NCBI RefSeq assembly: GCF_902833145.1
Contig: NZ_CADFEN010000005.1
Coordinates: 434,001 to 498,000, forward strand
Source: Burkholderia sp. BCC0506
Lineage (GTDB): Bacteria > Pseudomonadota > Gammaproteobacteria > Burkholderiales > Burkholderiaceae
Direction: 5' to 3'
Length of the DNA: 64,000 nucleotides
The translations under genes were made by a program, and so were the position numbers. The notes beneath the pieces were generated by a model that was given only the letters and a program-made list of their open reading frames with translations, was not told the DNA's origin and did no database searches. Every line of letters begins with the position of its first letter. The stretch's first letter is position 1. Positions 16,487-24,983 of this stretch are shown piece by piece.

Positions 16487-18625
16487 ATGTCGAAACGACA
16501 GATATCCGGGCGGTGCTTTCCTGCGCTGGCCCTGTCGCTGTGCTCGATCGCGGGCGTGGCTTCCTGCCCTGCCGCGGCGGCCGAGTTCGACGACGAGCTG
16601 CCCGCGCTCGAGGTGCGCAGCCGCCGTCATCCGAACGATCCGCGCGCCGAAAGCGTCAGCACGGCGACCCGCACCGCGAGCGATCCGCGCGACGTCCCGC
16701 AAACCGTCGACAGCGTCGCCGTCGAGGAAACGCTGTCCTATGGCGGCCGCACGCTGGCCGACGCGCTGGCCGGCGTGCCCGGTGTTTCCAATACGTCGGA
16801 CACGCGCTTCGATGCGTTCCGCATTCGCGGCTTTTCCGGCGCGGGCGACCTGCTGCTCGACGGCATGCGCGACGATGCGCAGTACGTGCGCAGTCTCGGC
16901 AACATCGAACGCGTCGAAGTGCTGAAGGGGCCGGCGGCGGCGCTGTACGGGCGCGGCAGCGGCGGCGGCGTCATCAACCGGATCACCAAGCAGCCGCTGC
17001 CGGAAAACTTCGGGCATGTGTCGGCTACGACCGGCAGTGAGGGACGGCTCGGCGCGTCGGTCGATCTCAACCGGATGCTGTCGAGGGCGTGGAGCATGCG
17101 GCTCAATGCCGGACGCGAACACGCACGCAGCTTCCGCGATCACGTCGACGGCACGCGCCAATACGTCGCGCCGTCGATCAAATGGCAGGACGCGCGGCGC
17201 AGCTGGCTGCTGCAGTTCGAATACGACGTGTACCGGCGCGTGCCCGATCGCGGCATGCCGGCGCCGGTCGCCGCGGTCGATGCGGCCGGCAAGCCGGTCG
17301 CGTTCTCGCTGCCGTCCGCGCCACGGGCGACCTTCTTCGGCGCGCCGGGCCGCGACACCATCCGCGACGAGAACCTGAATTGGCGCTCGGTCTTCACGCA
17401 CGCGCTCGGCGGCGACTGGGAATTGCGCCATACGCTCGCCGTGCTCGACTTGCGCAGCACCTTCGACAATACCTACGTCACGCAAGGCTACGTCGCGAAG
17501 CCGCGCGACTACCGGCGCGTGCAACGGGCACGCTACCTGCAGGACATGACGCATCTCAACGTGCAGACCGGCGTCGAACTGAGCGGCAAGGTCGCGACCG
17601 GGCCGGGCCTGCATCACCTGCTGTTCGGCATCGAATACGGCTGGCAGAAACGCGCGCCGACGCTCCGGCAGGCCGACGCGGCGCCGATTCCGATCAGCGG
17701 ACCGGATCGTTTCGCACTGGCCGGCTCGACGCCGCGCCCATACGCGACGAACCGCCACTGCGTCAGCGACTATGCGATCTTCGCGCAGGACCGCATCGAC
17801 CTCGGGCGCGCGTGGAAACTGCTCGGCGGCCTGCGCGCGGAGCGTTTCGACGTCGATTCGACCAACGTGCTGAACAACCTGCGTTCGCGGCGCGCGACGA
17901 CGGCATGGAGCCCGCGGCTCGGTGTCGTGTGGTCGCCGGTCGGCGCGCACAGCCTGTATGCGTCATACAGCAAGAACTTCGCGCCGGTCGGCGGCGACCT
18001 GATCGGCATCACGCCCGACGCGCGCGGCAACGCCAACGATCTCGGCCCGCAATACACGCGCCAATACGAGATCGGCGTGAAAAGCGACTGGCGCGACGGC
18101 GCGCTGAGCACGACGCTCGCGCTGTTTCAGCTCGATCTGTACAACCGCCGCGTGGCCGACCCGGTTCGGCCGGGGTTTTTCGACCTCACCGGTCTCGAAC
18201 GCAATCGCGGCCTGGAACTGGGCGTCGCCGGCCGGCTCGCGGGCGACTGGTTCGTCCGCGGCGGCATCGGCTGGCAACACGCACGAGTGGTCGACGCCGA
18301 ACCGAAGTACGCGGGCAAGCGGTCGTCGGGCGTGTCGGCGTCGAACGGCAGCCTGTTCGTCGGCCATGCGCCGCTGCGCGGATTGTTCGCCGAACTCGGG
18401 GTCGTGTACGAAGGTGCGCGTTACGCCGATCGCGACAACCTGCTCGAACTGCCCGCCTACGTGCGCTGGGACGGCAAGGCCGGATATCGGACGCGCGACC
18501 TGGAGGTGACGCTGGCGGTCGTCAACCTGACCGATCGCGACTACTACGCGAATGCGACGAGCGTCGCGCAGATCATGCCCGGCGCGCCACGCACGTTCAC
18601 GCTGACGGCGACGTACAAGTTCTGA
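16487..18625 (+). CDS. TonB-dependent siderophore-type receptor
   Basis: The 712-residue outer-membrane protein has an N-terminal signal peptide ending near AAAAEF. A plug domain follows (DVPQTVDSVAVEE, ADALAGVPGVSN, VEVLKGPAAALYGRGSGGGV), then a 22-strand-type barrel ending in the aromatic TFTLTATYKF. The plug motif resembles ferric-siderophore (hydroxamate/catecholate) receptors more than BtuB. The short N-terminus has no STN signalling domain. It lies between two divergent cobalamin operons but has no B12 riboswitch of its own. Instead a Fur-like box overlaps its promoter, which supports iron-siderophore import. The ligand cannot be named from sequence. No good ribosome-binding site is visible before the ATG. 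Confidence 0.85.
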   Translation: MSKRQISGRCFPALALSLCSIAGVASCPAAAAEFDDELPALEVRSRRHPNDPRAESVSTATRTASDPRDVPQTVDSVAVEETLSYGGRTLADALAGVPGVSNTSDTRFDAFRIRGFSGAGDLLLDGMRDDAQYVRSLGNIERVEVLKGPAAALYGRGSGGGVINRITKQPLPENFGHVSATTGSEGRLGASVDLNRMLSRAWSMRLNAGREHARSFRDHVDGTRQYVAPSIKWQDARRSWLLQFEYDVYRRVPDRGMPAPVAAVDAAGKPVAFSLPSAPRATFFGAPGRDTIRDENLNWRSVFTHALGGDWELRHTLAVLDLRSTFDNTYVTQGYVAKPRDYRRVQRARYLQDMTHLNVQTGVELSGKVATGPGLHHLLFGIEYGWQKRAPTLRQADAAPIPISGPDRFALAGSTPRPYATNRHCVSDYAIFAQDRIDLGRAWKLLGGLRAERFDVDSTNVLNNLRSRRATTAWSPRLGVVWSPVGAHSLYASYSKNFAPVGGDLIGITPDARGNANDLGPQYTRQYEIGVKSDWRDGALSTTLALFQLDLYNRRVADPVRPGFFDLTGLERNRGLELGVAGRLAGDWFVRGGIGWQHARVVDAEPKYAGKRSSGVSASNGSLFVGHAPLRGLFAELGVVYEGARYADRDNLLELPAYVRWDGKAGYRTRDLEVTLAVVNLTDRDYYANATSVAQIMPGAPRTFTLTATYKF

Positions 18626-18693
18626 CCGGGCGCGTGGTCCCGACCCCGGCGCAGCCGGCCCGCCGGGGCCGCTCGTGCGTTGCATGCGTGTGC

Positions 18694-18699
18694 TATCGT
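18694..18699 (+). promoter_or_regulatory. Extended -10 promoter for the cobA operon
   Basis: TGCTATCGT at 18691-18699 is an extended -10 element (TGn-TATCGT). It would start transcription near 18706, just at the 5' edge of the B12 riboswitch. No strong -35 is seen. Confidence 0.45.
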
Positions 18700-18705
18700 A
18701 TGCGC

Positions 18706-18915
18706 CGCGTTCGGTGCTCGCATGCGCATTCCGCGCATGCAGTTAAACGGGAAACAGGAGGCGGATCGCCGCCCGGCCTGTGCTGTCCCCGCAACGGTAC
18801 GCCGCCCGCGCATCGCGCTTTCCCGCGCGTGCGCCCAGGCCGCCCGCGATGCCACTGCCCGTCAACGGGCGGGAAGGCTGCGGCCTGGCAAGCGGCCAGC
18901 CCGGATACCGGCCGA
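18706..18915 (+). promoter_or_regulatory. Cobalamin (B12) riboswitch upstream of cobA-cobE-cobO-cobB
   Basis: Conserved elements appear in order: GTTAAACGGGAAACAGGAGG (18733 on), CTGTCCCCGCAACGG (about 18783-18797), GCCACTGCC (18851 on), GGGAAGGC and AGCCCGGATACCGGCC (18898-18913). Downstream, before cobA, GCGAGC-GCGAT-GCTCGC forms a small hairpin that may belong to the expression platform. Repression of the cobA operon by adenosylcobalamin is expected. Confidence 0.93.
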
Positions 18916-19101
18916 CGCAAGGGGCGAGCGCGATGCTCGCCGAACGCCCGATCCGCGGGGGACGGATGGGGTGCGCATTCCACCCGCGTTCGCGCAGGTT
19001 TCGTCCGATCCGCCCATGCACTGCCTGCCCGCCGGCCGCCGATGTGCCGTCCGCCTGCCCCGTTCCATCGTTTCGACACGGTGCGCGCCGTGCCGCGCGC
19101 G

Positions 19102-19851
19102 ATGAGCCGCGCGTGGCTCGTCGGTGCCGGCCCGGGCGACGCCGACCTGCTGACGCTCAAGGCCGTGCGCGCGATCGGCACGGCCGACGTGCTGCTCGTC
19201 GACGATCTCGTGAACCCCGACGTGCTGCGCCATGCCCGTGCCGATGCGCTGATCGAGCACGTCGGCAAGCGTGGCGGCCATGCATCGACGCCGCAGGAGA
19301 CGATCGTCGCCGCGATGCTCGCGCACCTGCGCGCGGGCCGCAGCGTCGCGCGGCTCAAGGGCGGCGATCCGTTCGTGTTCGGCCGCGGCGGCGAGGAACT
19401 GGTCGCGCTCGGCGCGGCGGGCTTTCCGGTGGAAGTCGTCAACGGCATTACCGCGGGCATCGCCGCGCCGGCCGCGCTCGGCATTCCGGTCACGCACCGC
19501 GGCGACGCGCAGGGCGTGATCTTCGTCACCGGCCACGGCGCGGGGGCCGACGAGCCCGACTGGCGCGCGCTCGCGGCCACCCGCATGACGATCGTGATCT
19601 ACATGGGCATCCGCCGGCTCGACGCGATTGCCGCCGCGCTGCGCGACGGCGGCCTGCCCGGCGACACGCCGTGCGCGGCGATCGAGAACGCCACGCGCCC
19701 CGCCCAGCGCCACGTACGCGCGACGCTCGATACGCTCGTCGCGCGCGTCGGCGAGACCGGTATCGGCTCGCCGGCGATCGTCGTGATCGGCCGCGTCGCC
19801 GCGCTCGCCGACGATCCGGCAGTGCGTGCGGCGCTCGGCGGCCGCGCATGA
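19102..19851 (+). CDS. cobA: Uroporphyrinogen-III C-methyltransferase (CobA/SUMT)
   Basis: The 249-residue protein begins MSRAWLVGAGPGDADLLTLK, the typical SUMT N-terminus with the SAM-binding GAGPGD loop. It also has RLKGGDPFVFGRGGEE near residues 83-98, VVNGITAGIAAPAALGIPVTHR and a YMGIRRLD segment. It would methylate uroporphyrinogen III at C2 and C7 to precorrin-2, the entry step to cobalamin and sirohaem. No CysG-type dehydrogenase/chelatase domain is fused. The ATG at 19102 fits the family N-terminus, although no clear ribosome-binding site precedes it; an in-frame ATG 60 bases upstream is the alternative. The gene follows the plus-strand B12 riboswitch and overlaps cobE by ATGA. Confidence 0.93.
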   Translation: MSRAWLVGAGPGDADLLTLKAVRAIGTADVLLVDDLVNPDVLRHARADALIEHVGKRGGHASTPQETIVAAMLAHLRAGRSVARLKGGDPFVFGRGGEELVALGAAGFPVEVVNGITAGIAAPAALGIPVTHRGDAQGVIFVTGHGAGADEPDWRALAATRMTIVIYMGIRRLDAIAAALRDGGLPGDTPCAAIENATRPAQRHVRATLDTLVARVGETGIGSPAIVVIGRVAALADDPAVRAALGGRA

Positions 19852-20225
19852 TGCGCGTCGCGCTCGGTATCGGCTTTCGCGCGGGCGTCACGGCCGCGCA
19901 ACTCGATGCCGCGATCCGCGCCGCGCTCGCCCGCTACCCGGGCGCCGAGCCGGCGCTCGTCGCGACGCTCGCCGCCAAGGCACGCGCCCGCGCGCTGCGC
20001 ACGCTGTGCGCGCGCCGTGGCTGGCCGCTCGTCGCGTTCGACGCGGCGCAACTCGCGAGCCGTCCGGAACTGGCCGCGAGCGGCCCGTCGGAGGCCGCGC
20101 TCGCCCGCTTCGGCATCGCGGGCGTGGCCGAGCCGTGCGCGCAGCTCGCGGCGCCGCACGGCCGGTTGCTCGGCCCCAAATCCATCCGGGACGGCGTGAC
20201 GGTCGCGCTCGCCGGCCCGCTTTGA
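19848..20225 (+). CDS. cobE: Cobalamin biosynthesis protein CobE (CbiG C-terminal-like)
   Basis: This 125-residue protein begins MMRVALGIGFRAGVTAAQLD and corresponds to the CobE family, which equals the C-terminal domain of CbiG. Visible family features are GIGFRAGV, a central LVAFDAAQLAS and the C-terminal SIRDGVTVALA. In the aerobic pathway CobE is needed for cobalamin synthesis, but its exact reaction is not settled. The start overlaps the cobA stop (ATGA), which indicates translational coupling, and cobO follows after 34 bases. Confidence 0.85.
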   Translation: MMRVALGIGFRAGVTAAQLDAAIRAALARYPGAEPALVATLAAKARARALRTLCARRGWPLVAFDAAQLASRPELAASGPSEAALARFGIAGVAEPCAQLAAPHGRLLGPKSIRDGVTVALAGPL

Positions 20226-20259
20226 ACCCGTTGTTTCGCTTTCGACAGGACGATTCCCG

Positions 20260-20862
20260 ATGAAGACCGATTCCGAATCCCATCAGCGGATGGCCGAACG
20301 CCGCCGCGCCGGCCACGAGAAGAAGCAGGCCGCCGCCACGCAGGAAAAGGGCCTGCTGATCGTCCACACCGGTAACGGCAAGGGCAAGAGCACGGCCGCG
20401 TTCGGGATGGCCGTGCGCGTGCTCGGCCACGGCATGCGGCTCGGCGTCGTGCAGTTCATCAAGGGGGCGCTGCATACGTCCGAGCGCGACTTCCTCGGCG
20501 CGGTCGCGCAATGCGATTTCGTGACGATGGGCGACGGCTATACGTGGAACACGCAGAACCGCGACGCCGACATCGCGACCGCGCGCAAGGGCTGGGACGA
20601 GGCGCGCCGGATGATCGACAGCGGCGACTACCGGATGGTGATCCTCGACGAGCTGAACACCGTGCTGAAGTACGAATACCTGCCGCTCGACGAAGTGCTC
20701 GCGACGCTCGTCGCGCGTCCGGCGTCGGTGCACGTCGTCGTCACCGGGCGGCACGCGCCCGATGCGCTGATCGATGCGGCCGATCTCGTCACCGAAATGC
20801 GGCTCGTCAAGCATCCGTACAAGGAGCAAGGCGTGAAGGCGCAGCGCGGCGTGGAGTTCTGA
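20260..20862 (+). CDS. cobO: Cob(I)yrinic acid a,c-diamide adenosyltransferase (CobO/BtuR)
   Basis: The 200-residue protein begins MKTDSESHQRMAERRRAGHE and has the CobA/CobO/BtuR P-loop HTGNGKGKSTAAFG near residues 36-49. GVVQFIKGA, MGDGYTWNTQNRDAD, VILDELNTVLKY (Walker-B-like) and VVVTGRHAPDALIDAADLVTE follow in usual order. It transfers the 5'-deoxyadenosyl group from ATP to the cobalt of corrinoids. Its position between cobE and cobB (2-base gap to cobB) and downstream of a B12 riboswitch supports the role. Length is normal for the family. Confidence 0.95.
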   Translation: MKTDSESHQRMAERRRAGHEKKQAAATQEKGLLIVHTGNGKGKSTAAFGMAVRVLGHGMRLGVVQFIKGALHTSERDFLGAVAQCDFVTMGDGYTWNTQNRDADIATARKGWDEARRMIDSGDYRMVILDELNTVLKYEYLPLDEVLATLVARPASVHVVVTGRHAPDALIDAADLVTEMRLVKHPYKEQGVKAQRGVEF

Positions 20863-20864
20863 GC

Positions 20865-22169
20865 ATGCCGGCCTGCCCCGCGCTGTTCGTCAGCGCGCCC
20901 GCGTCGGGCCAGGGCAAGACGTCGGTGACGGCCGGCCTCGCGCGGCTGCACCGCCGGCTCGGCCGCCGCGTGCGCGTGTTCAAGACCGGGCCCGATTTTC
21001 TCGATCCGATGCTGCTCGAACGCGCGAGCGGCGCACCCGTGCATGCGCTCGACCTCGGGATGGTCGGCGCGGCCGGGTGCCGCGCGCTGCTCGCCGAGGC
21101 CGCGCGCGACGCGGACCTGATCCTGATCGAAGGCGTGATGGGATTGTTCGACGGCACGCCGAGCAGCGCCGATCTCGCGGTCGCGTTCGGCGTGCCGGTC
21201 GTCGCGGTGATTTCGGCGAAGGCGATGGCGCAGACGTTCGCGGCGATCGCGTTCGGGCTCGCGCGGTTCCGGCCCGAGGTGCCGTTTCACGGCGTGCTGG
21301 CCAACCGCGTCGGCTCGGCGCGGCATGCGGAATTGCTGCAACAGGCGCTGCCCGGCGACCTGCGCTGGCTCGGGCACGTGCCGGCCGATGCGGGTATCGC
21401 GTTGCCGGAGCGGCATCTCGGCCTGCATCGGCCGGCCGATATCGACGATCTCGATACGCGGCTCGACCGCGCGGCCGACGTGCTCGCGCAGACGCCGCTG
21501 GCCGAGTTGCCGCCGGCCGTCGCGTTCGCGGAGCCGGACGCGGCCGCGCCGCTGCCGCGCGCGCTGGCCGGCAAGCGGATCGCGGTCGCGCGCGATGCGG
21601 CGTTTTCGTTCATCTATCCGGCGAATCTCGCGTTGCTGGACGCGCTCGGTGCGGCGCTGCGGTTCTTCTCGCCGCTTGCCGACGAACCCGTGCCCGACGA
21701 TTGCGACGCGCTGTTCCTGCCGGGCGGCTATCCGGAACTGCATGCGGCGACACTGGCGGTAAATGCCGTGACCGCACGGACGATTCGTGCGCATGCGGCA
21801 GCCGGCCGGCCGATCGTCGCGGAATGCGGGGGGATGGTGTATCTGGGCGAATCGCTGACCGACGTGGACGGCTCGACGACGCCGATGCTCGGGCTGCTGC
21901 CGGGCCACGCGACGATGCAGCGCCGGTTCGCCGCGCTCGGGATGCAACAGCTCGATACGCGCACCGGGCCGATGCGCGGTCATACGTTTCATTATTCGCG
22001 GCTGGATACGCCGCTGGCGCCGGTCGCGACCGCCGCCCGGCCCGATGGCGAGGCCGGCAGCGGTGAAGCCGTTTATCGCAGCGGCGCGATCGTCGCGACG
22101 TACATGCACATGTACTGGCCGTCGAATCCGGACGCGGTCGTGGCGTTGTTCAGCGGGGAAGCGTTCTGA
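20865..22169 (+). CDS. cobB: Cobyrinic/hydrogenobyrinic acid a,c-diamide synthase (CobB)
   Basis: The 434-residue protein has an N-terminal dethiobiotin-synthetase-like ATP-binding domain (APASGQGKTSVTAGLARL, FKTGPDFLDP, LIEGVMGLFDG). A C-terminal class I glutamine amidotransferase domain follows, with FLPGGYPELH and the nucleophile Cys in VAECGGMVYLGESL near residue 322; a HTFHYSRLDT segment comes later. It amidates the a and c side chains of (hydrogeno)byrinic acid using glutamine and ATP. In the aerobic pathway this precedes CobN cobalt insertion, which fits the neighbouring cobN. It is the last gene of the plus-strand cob operon. Confidence 0.94.
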   Translation: MPACPALFVSAPASGQGKTSVTAGLARLHRRLGRRVRVFKTGPDFLDPMLLERASGAPVHALDLGMVGAAGCRALLAEAARDADLILIEGVMGLFDGTPSSADLAVAFGVPVVAVISAKAMAQTFAAIAFGLARFRPEVPFHGVLANRVGSARHAELLQQALPGDLRWLGHVPADAGIALPERHLGLHRPADIDDLDTRLDRAADVLAQTPLAELPPAVAFAEPDAAAPLPRALAGKRIAVARDAAFSFIYPANLALLDALGAALRFFSPLADEPVPDDCDALFLPGGYPELHAATLAVNAVTARTIRAHAAAGRPIVAECGGMVYLGESLTDVDGSTTPMLGLLPGHATMQRRFAALGMQQLDTRTGPMRGHTFHYSRLDTPLAPVATAARPDGEAGSGEAVYRSGAIVATYMHMYWPSNPDAVVALFSGEAF

Positions 22170-22236
22170 ACGATCGATGTCGTGCGTGCATGACGCGGCA
22201 CAAAGCCTGTCGAGATTGAGCGTTGCCTTGTAGCGA

Positions 22237-22323
22237 CTACAGCTCGGCGGTATAGCGCCAAACGTCTTCAAGGTCGAGTTCAGCCAACGGGGTCGGCCGA
22301 AGTTGCCTGCCTTTAACCGCCAT
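22237..22323 (-). pseudogene. Remnant of a ParE/RelE-type toxin gene
   Basis: A 28-residue frame on the minus strand reads MAVKGRQLRPTPLAELDLED followed by VWRYTAEL and then a stop. This matches the N-terminal helix of ParE-type toxins (usually about 95-100 residues), where a LTPLAExDLEDIWxYT pattern is typical. The rest of the toxin is missing, and no ParD-like antitoxin is recognisable upstream, so this looks like a decayed fragment. The remainder of the 22170-22424 gap between cobB and the amidohydrolase gene shows nothing else I can support. Confidence 0.5.
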
Positions 22324-22424
22324 GCGTTGCCCGCATGCGGGCCAGGATTTGGGTACGTTTCGTATTCGGCCCCGCCGAAGTCGGGCCGATGGTCGGCCCA
22401 GTGCCTCATGTCTCGCCGCCTCCA

Positions 22425-23588
22425 TCACACCAGAAACGCCTCGGTCAGCTTGACCCAGTACGATGCGCCGGTCGGCAATGCCGCGTCGTTGAAGTCGTAG
22501 CCGGGGTTGTGCACCATGCAACCGCCCTCCCCGTCGCCGTTGCCGATGATCAGGTAGCAACCCGGCCGTTTCTCGAGCAGGAACGCAAAATCCTCGCTGC
22601 CGGTGAGCGGCACCATCCCGTCGATCAGATTGGCTTCGCCGACCCATTCGCGCGCGACGCCGCGCGCGAACGCCGTCATCTCCGCGTCGTTGACGAGCAC
22701 CGGATACCGGCGCTGGTAGTCGATCGTCGCACTCGCGCCGAACACGGCCGCCTGCGCATGCACGACCTCCTTGATGCGCGTTTCGAGCAAGTCGCGCACG
22801 TCGGGCTTCAGCGCACGCACCGACAGGCGCATCTGCGCGCGATCGGGAATCACGTTCGGCGCTTCGCCCGCGTGGATCGCACCGACCGTGACGATCGCCA
22901 TGTCGAGCGGCGACACGTTGCGCGACACGATCGTCTGCAGCGCGACGACGATGTGCGCGCACACGACGACCGGATCGATCGCGCGGTGCGGCACCGCGCC
23001 GTGGCCGCCGCGGCCCTGCACGTCGATGACGACCGTATCCGACGACGCCATGAACGGCCCCGGCAGGAAACCGAATGTGCCGGTCGGGAAGCCCGGCATG
23101 TTGTGCATCGCGAAGATCGCGTCACATGGAAATTGCTCGAACAGCCCGTCGTCGAGCATCTTCTTCGCACCGCCGAGCCCTTCCTCGGCCGGCTGGAAAA
23201 TCAGGTTCAGCGTGCCCGAGAAGCGGCGTTCGCGCGCGAGGTGCTTCGCGGCCGCGAGCAGCATCGCCGTGTGGCCGTCGTGGCCGCACGCGTGCATCTT
23301 GCCCGCGATCGTGCTCTGGTACGGCAGGCCCGTGGCTTCGTGGATCGGCAGCGCGTCCATGTCGGCGCGCAGGCCGAGGCGCCGCTGGCCGTCGCCCACT
23401 TTCAACTGCGCGACGACGCCGGTGCCGCCGAGCCCGCGATGCACGGCGTAGCCCCACGACTGCAACTGTTCGGCGACGAGGTCGCTCGTCGCGAATTCCT
23501 CGAAACCCAGTTCGGGGTGAGCATGAATGCGGTGCCGGATCTCGATCATTTCGTCGGCGAGGCCTGCGGGGATCACGCTGTGCGTCAC
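22425..23588 (-). CDS. M20-family amidohydrolase (hippurate hydrolase-like)
   Basis: The 387-residue enzyme most likely starts at GTG 23588 (VTHSVIPAGLADEMIEI read as M), with GGAGA 7 bases upstream. It carries the M20D metal-binding and catalytic motifs in order: LRADMDALPIHE, GKMHACGHDGHTAMLL near residue 100, FQPAEEGLGGAKKML and, near the C-terminus, PLTGSEDFAFLLE. The central lid domain includes the GRGGHGAVPHRAIDP segment. Relatives cleave N-acyl amino acids such as hippurate or indole conjugates. The substrate is not predictable. It converges with cobB and diverges from the AbiE-like pair, with a 324-base gap. Confidence 0.9.
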   Translation of the reverse strand: MTHSVIPAGLADEMIEIRHRIHAHPELGFEEFATSDLVAEQLQSWGYAVHRGLGGTGVVAQLKVGDGQRRLGLRADMDALPIHEATGLPYQSTIAGKMHACGHDGHTAMLLAAAKHLARERRFSGTLNLIFQPAEEGLGGAKKMLDDGLFEQFPCDAIFAMHNMPGFPTGTFGFLPGPFMASSDTVVIDVQGRGGHGAVPHRAIDPVVVCAHIVVALQTIVSRNVSPLDMAIVTVGAIHAGEAPNVIPDRAQMRLSVRALKPDVRDLLETRIKEVVHAQAAVFGASATIDYQRRYPVLVNDAEMTAFARGVAREWVGEANLIDGMVPLTGSEDFAFLLEKRPGCYLIIGNGDGEGGCMVHNPGYDFNDAALPTGASYWVKLTEAFLV

Positions 23589-23912
23589 GGTGTCGTCTCC
23601 TGTTGTCCAGTAGGGAATGTGCAGGCAAGGATAGTTCGTTAAGCGGCAACCGGGCAGACAGAAAGTCGTCGTGGAGACAACCGTTGATTGCCGGTCGAAT
23701 CGCTCTCCCGTCCGGACGACTGCCGCCTCCGTGCGGCACGCGCGACACTGTGCGTTCAGGCTCGAATTTTCACGTGGAGGTGATCGTTGATGGCGGTTCA
23801 GTGCCCCGGAATAATCCCTTTGTATCAACGGCTTGAAAACGTTTGTTCATTTTTTGACGGTTGTACATTTTTTGTGTACGCTGACAAAACAGTGAACAAG
23901 CGACCCTCGGTG
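23589..23912. promoter_or_regulatory. Divergent intergenic region with direct repeats before the AbiE-like pair
   Basis: No gene is supported here. The right half is AT-rich. It holds two near-identical 14-mers, TTGTTCATTTTTTG (23843-23856) and TTGTACATTTTTTG (23861-23874), 18 bases apart and differing at one base. An inverted partner of the first (TGAACAA, 23893-23899) lies further right. This is the expected place for the promoter and the autoregulatory operator of the AbiEi-like gene. Confidence 0.5.
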
Positions 23913-24983
23913 ATGCCTGCGAATGTCCCCCTCCCGATATCGGAACAGCACGTGCTCGACGAAGCGTGTGCCGCGTTCGGCCGCGCGACCCGGCGCTTCG
24001 CCGCGCGGCCCGTGCGCGTGCCGGCGGCGTACCAGGCGCGCGCCGACGCAATGATCCGCTTCGACATCGCCGGGCAGACCTTCGAGATGCCGGCGGCCGT
24101 GAGTGTCGGCGTCGAGTCGCTGCAGGGCGCGCTCGCGGCGCTGCGTCGCCGCGGCGGCACGCCGGCGCCGGGCGAGCGGCCGCTGATGCTGGTCGCGCCT
24201 TATTTTTCCGCCGAACTGGCCGCCCGCCTGACCGAGCACGACATCCCGTTTCTCGATACGGCAGGCAATGCGAGCCTGATCCAGCCGGAGGCCACCCTGA
24301 TGATCTCCGGCCGCCCGAAACCTGCGCGCACGCCGCGCCGTCAGGCGTCGCGCGCGACCACGCCGAAGGGGCTCGCCGTGATGTTCGCGCTCGCGACGCA
24401 ACCGGGCCTCGTCGCGCAGTCGTACCGGGCGATCGCCGCCGCGTCGGGCGTCGCGCTCGGCACGGTCAACCTCGCGATGGACGACCTGATCGCGCGCGGC
24501 CTCGTCGCGCAGCGGCGCAACGGCGAACGGCTGATGCCGGACTGGCCGCGCTTCCTGCAGGAATGGGTCGCGCTGTACCCGAGCCGCCTGCGCGCGAAAC
24601 TGCCGGCCCGGCGGTTTGCCGCGCTCGCCCCCGACTGGTGGCGCGGCTTCGATTTCGCCGCCTTCGATGCGCGGCTCGGCGGCGAAGCGGCGGCCGATCT
24701 GCTCACGCACGACCTGAAGCCGGCGGCGATCACCGTCTATACGCACGGCGCCGTGCCGAACCGCCTGCTGCTGCAAGCCCGCTTGCGCCCGGACGAGCAC
24801 GGCGACGTCGAGCTGCTCGAAGCGTTCTGGCCGCAGTTGCCGACGCCCGACTGGCGCGAGCACGATGTGCCGCTCGTGCCGCCGCTCCTGATCTACGCGG
24901 ATCTCGTCTCGTCCGGAGACAGCCGCAATCTTGCCGCCGCCGAACATATCCATGACCGATACCTCGCCCACCCGCCCGCTTGA
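23913..24983 (+). CDS. AbiEi-family antitoxin/transcriptional regulator of a type IV TA system
   Basis: The 356-residue protein starts MPANVPLPISEQHVLDEACA; an in-frame GTG at 23892 is an alternative, and neither has a clear ribosome-binding site. A central winged helix is suggested by LAVMFALATQPGLVAQSY and AIAAASGVALGTVNLAMDDL (about residues 150-190). The C-terminal part (LTHDLKPAAITVYTHGAVPN, LIYADLVSSGDSRNLAAAE) matches the AbiEi type IV antitoxin/regulator family, which represses its own operon. The 3' end overlaps the nucleotidyltransferase gene by 32 bases, the usual antitoxin-toxin arrangement. Assignment rests on pattern and gene order, and no experimental equivalent is known to me. 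Confidence 0.7.
   Translation: MPANVPLPISEQHVLDEACAAFGRATRRFAARPVRVPAAYQARADAMIRFDIAGQTFEMPAAVSVGVESLQGALAALRRRGGTPAPGERPLMLVAPYFSAELAARLTEHDIPFLDTAGNASLIQPEATLMISGRPKPARTPRRQASRATTPKGLAVMFALATQPGLVAQSYRAIAAASGVALGTVNLAMDDLIARGLVAQRRNGERLMPDWPRFLQEWVALYPSRLRAKLPARRFAALAPDWWRGFDFAAFDARLGGEAAADLLTHDLKPAAITVYTHGAVPNRLLLQARLRPDEHGDVELLEAFWPQLPTPDWREHDVPLVPPLLIYADLVSSGDSRNLAAAEHIHDRYLAHPPA

Noticed and set aside
16487-18625. BtuB-like vitamin B12 receptor identity for the TonB receptor
   Set aside because: It lies near cobalamin genes, but lacks its own riboswitch, has a Fur-like box, and its plug motifs resemble ferric-siderophore receptors. Ligand left open.
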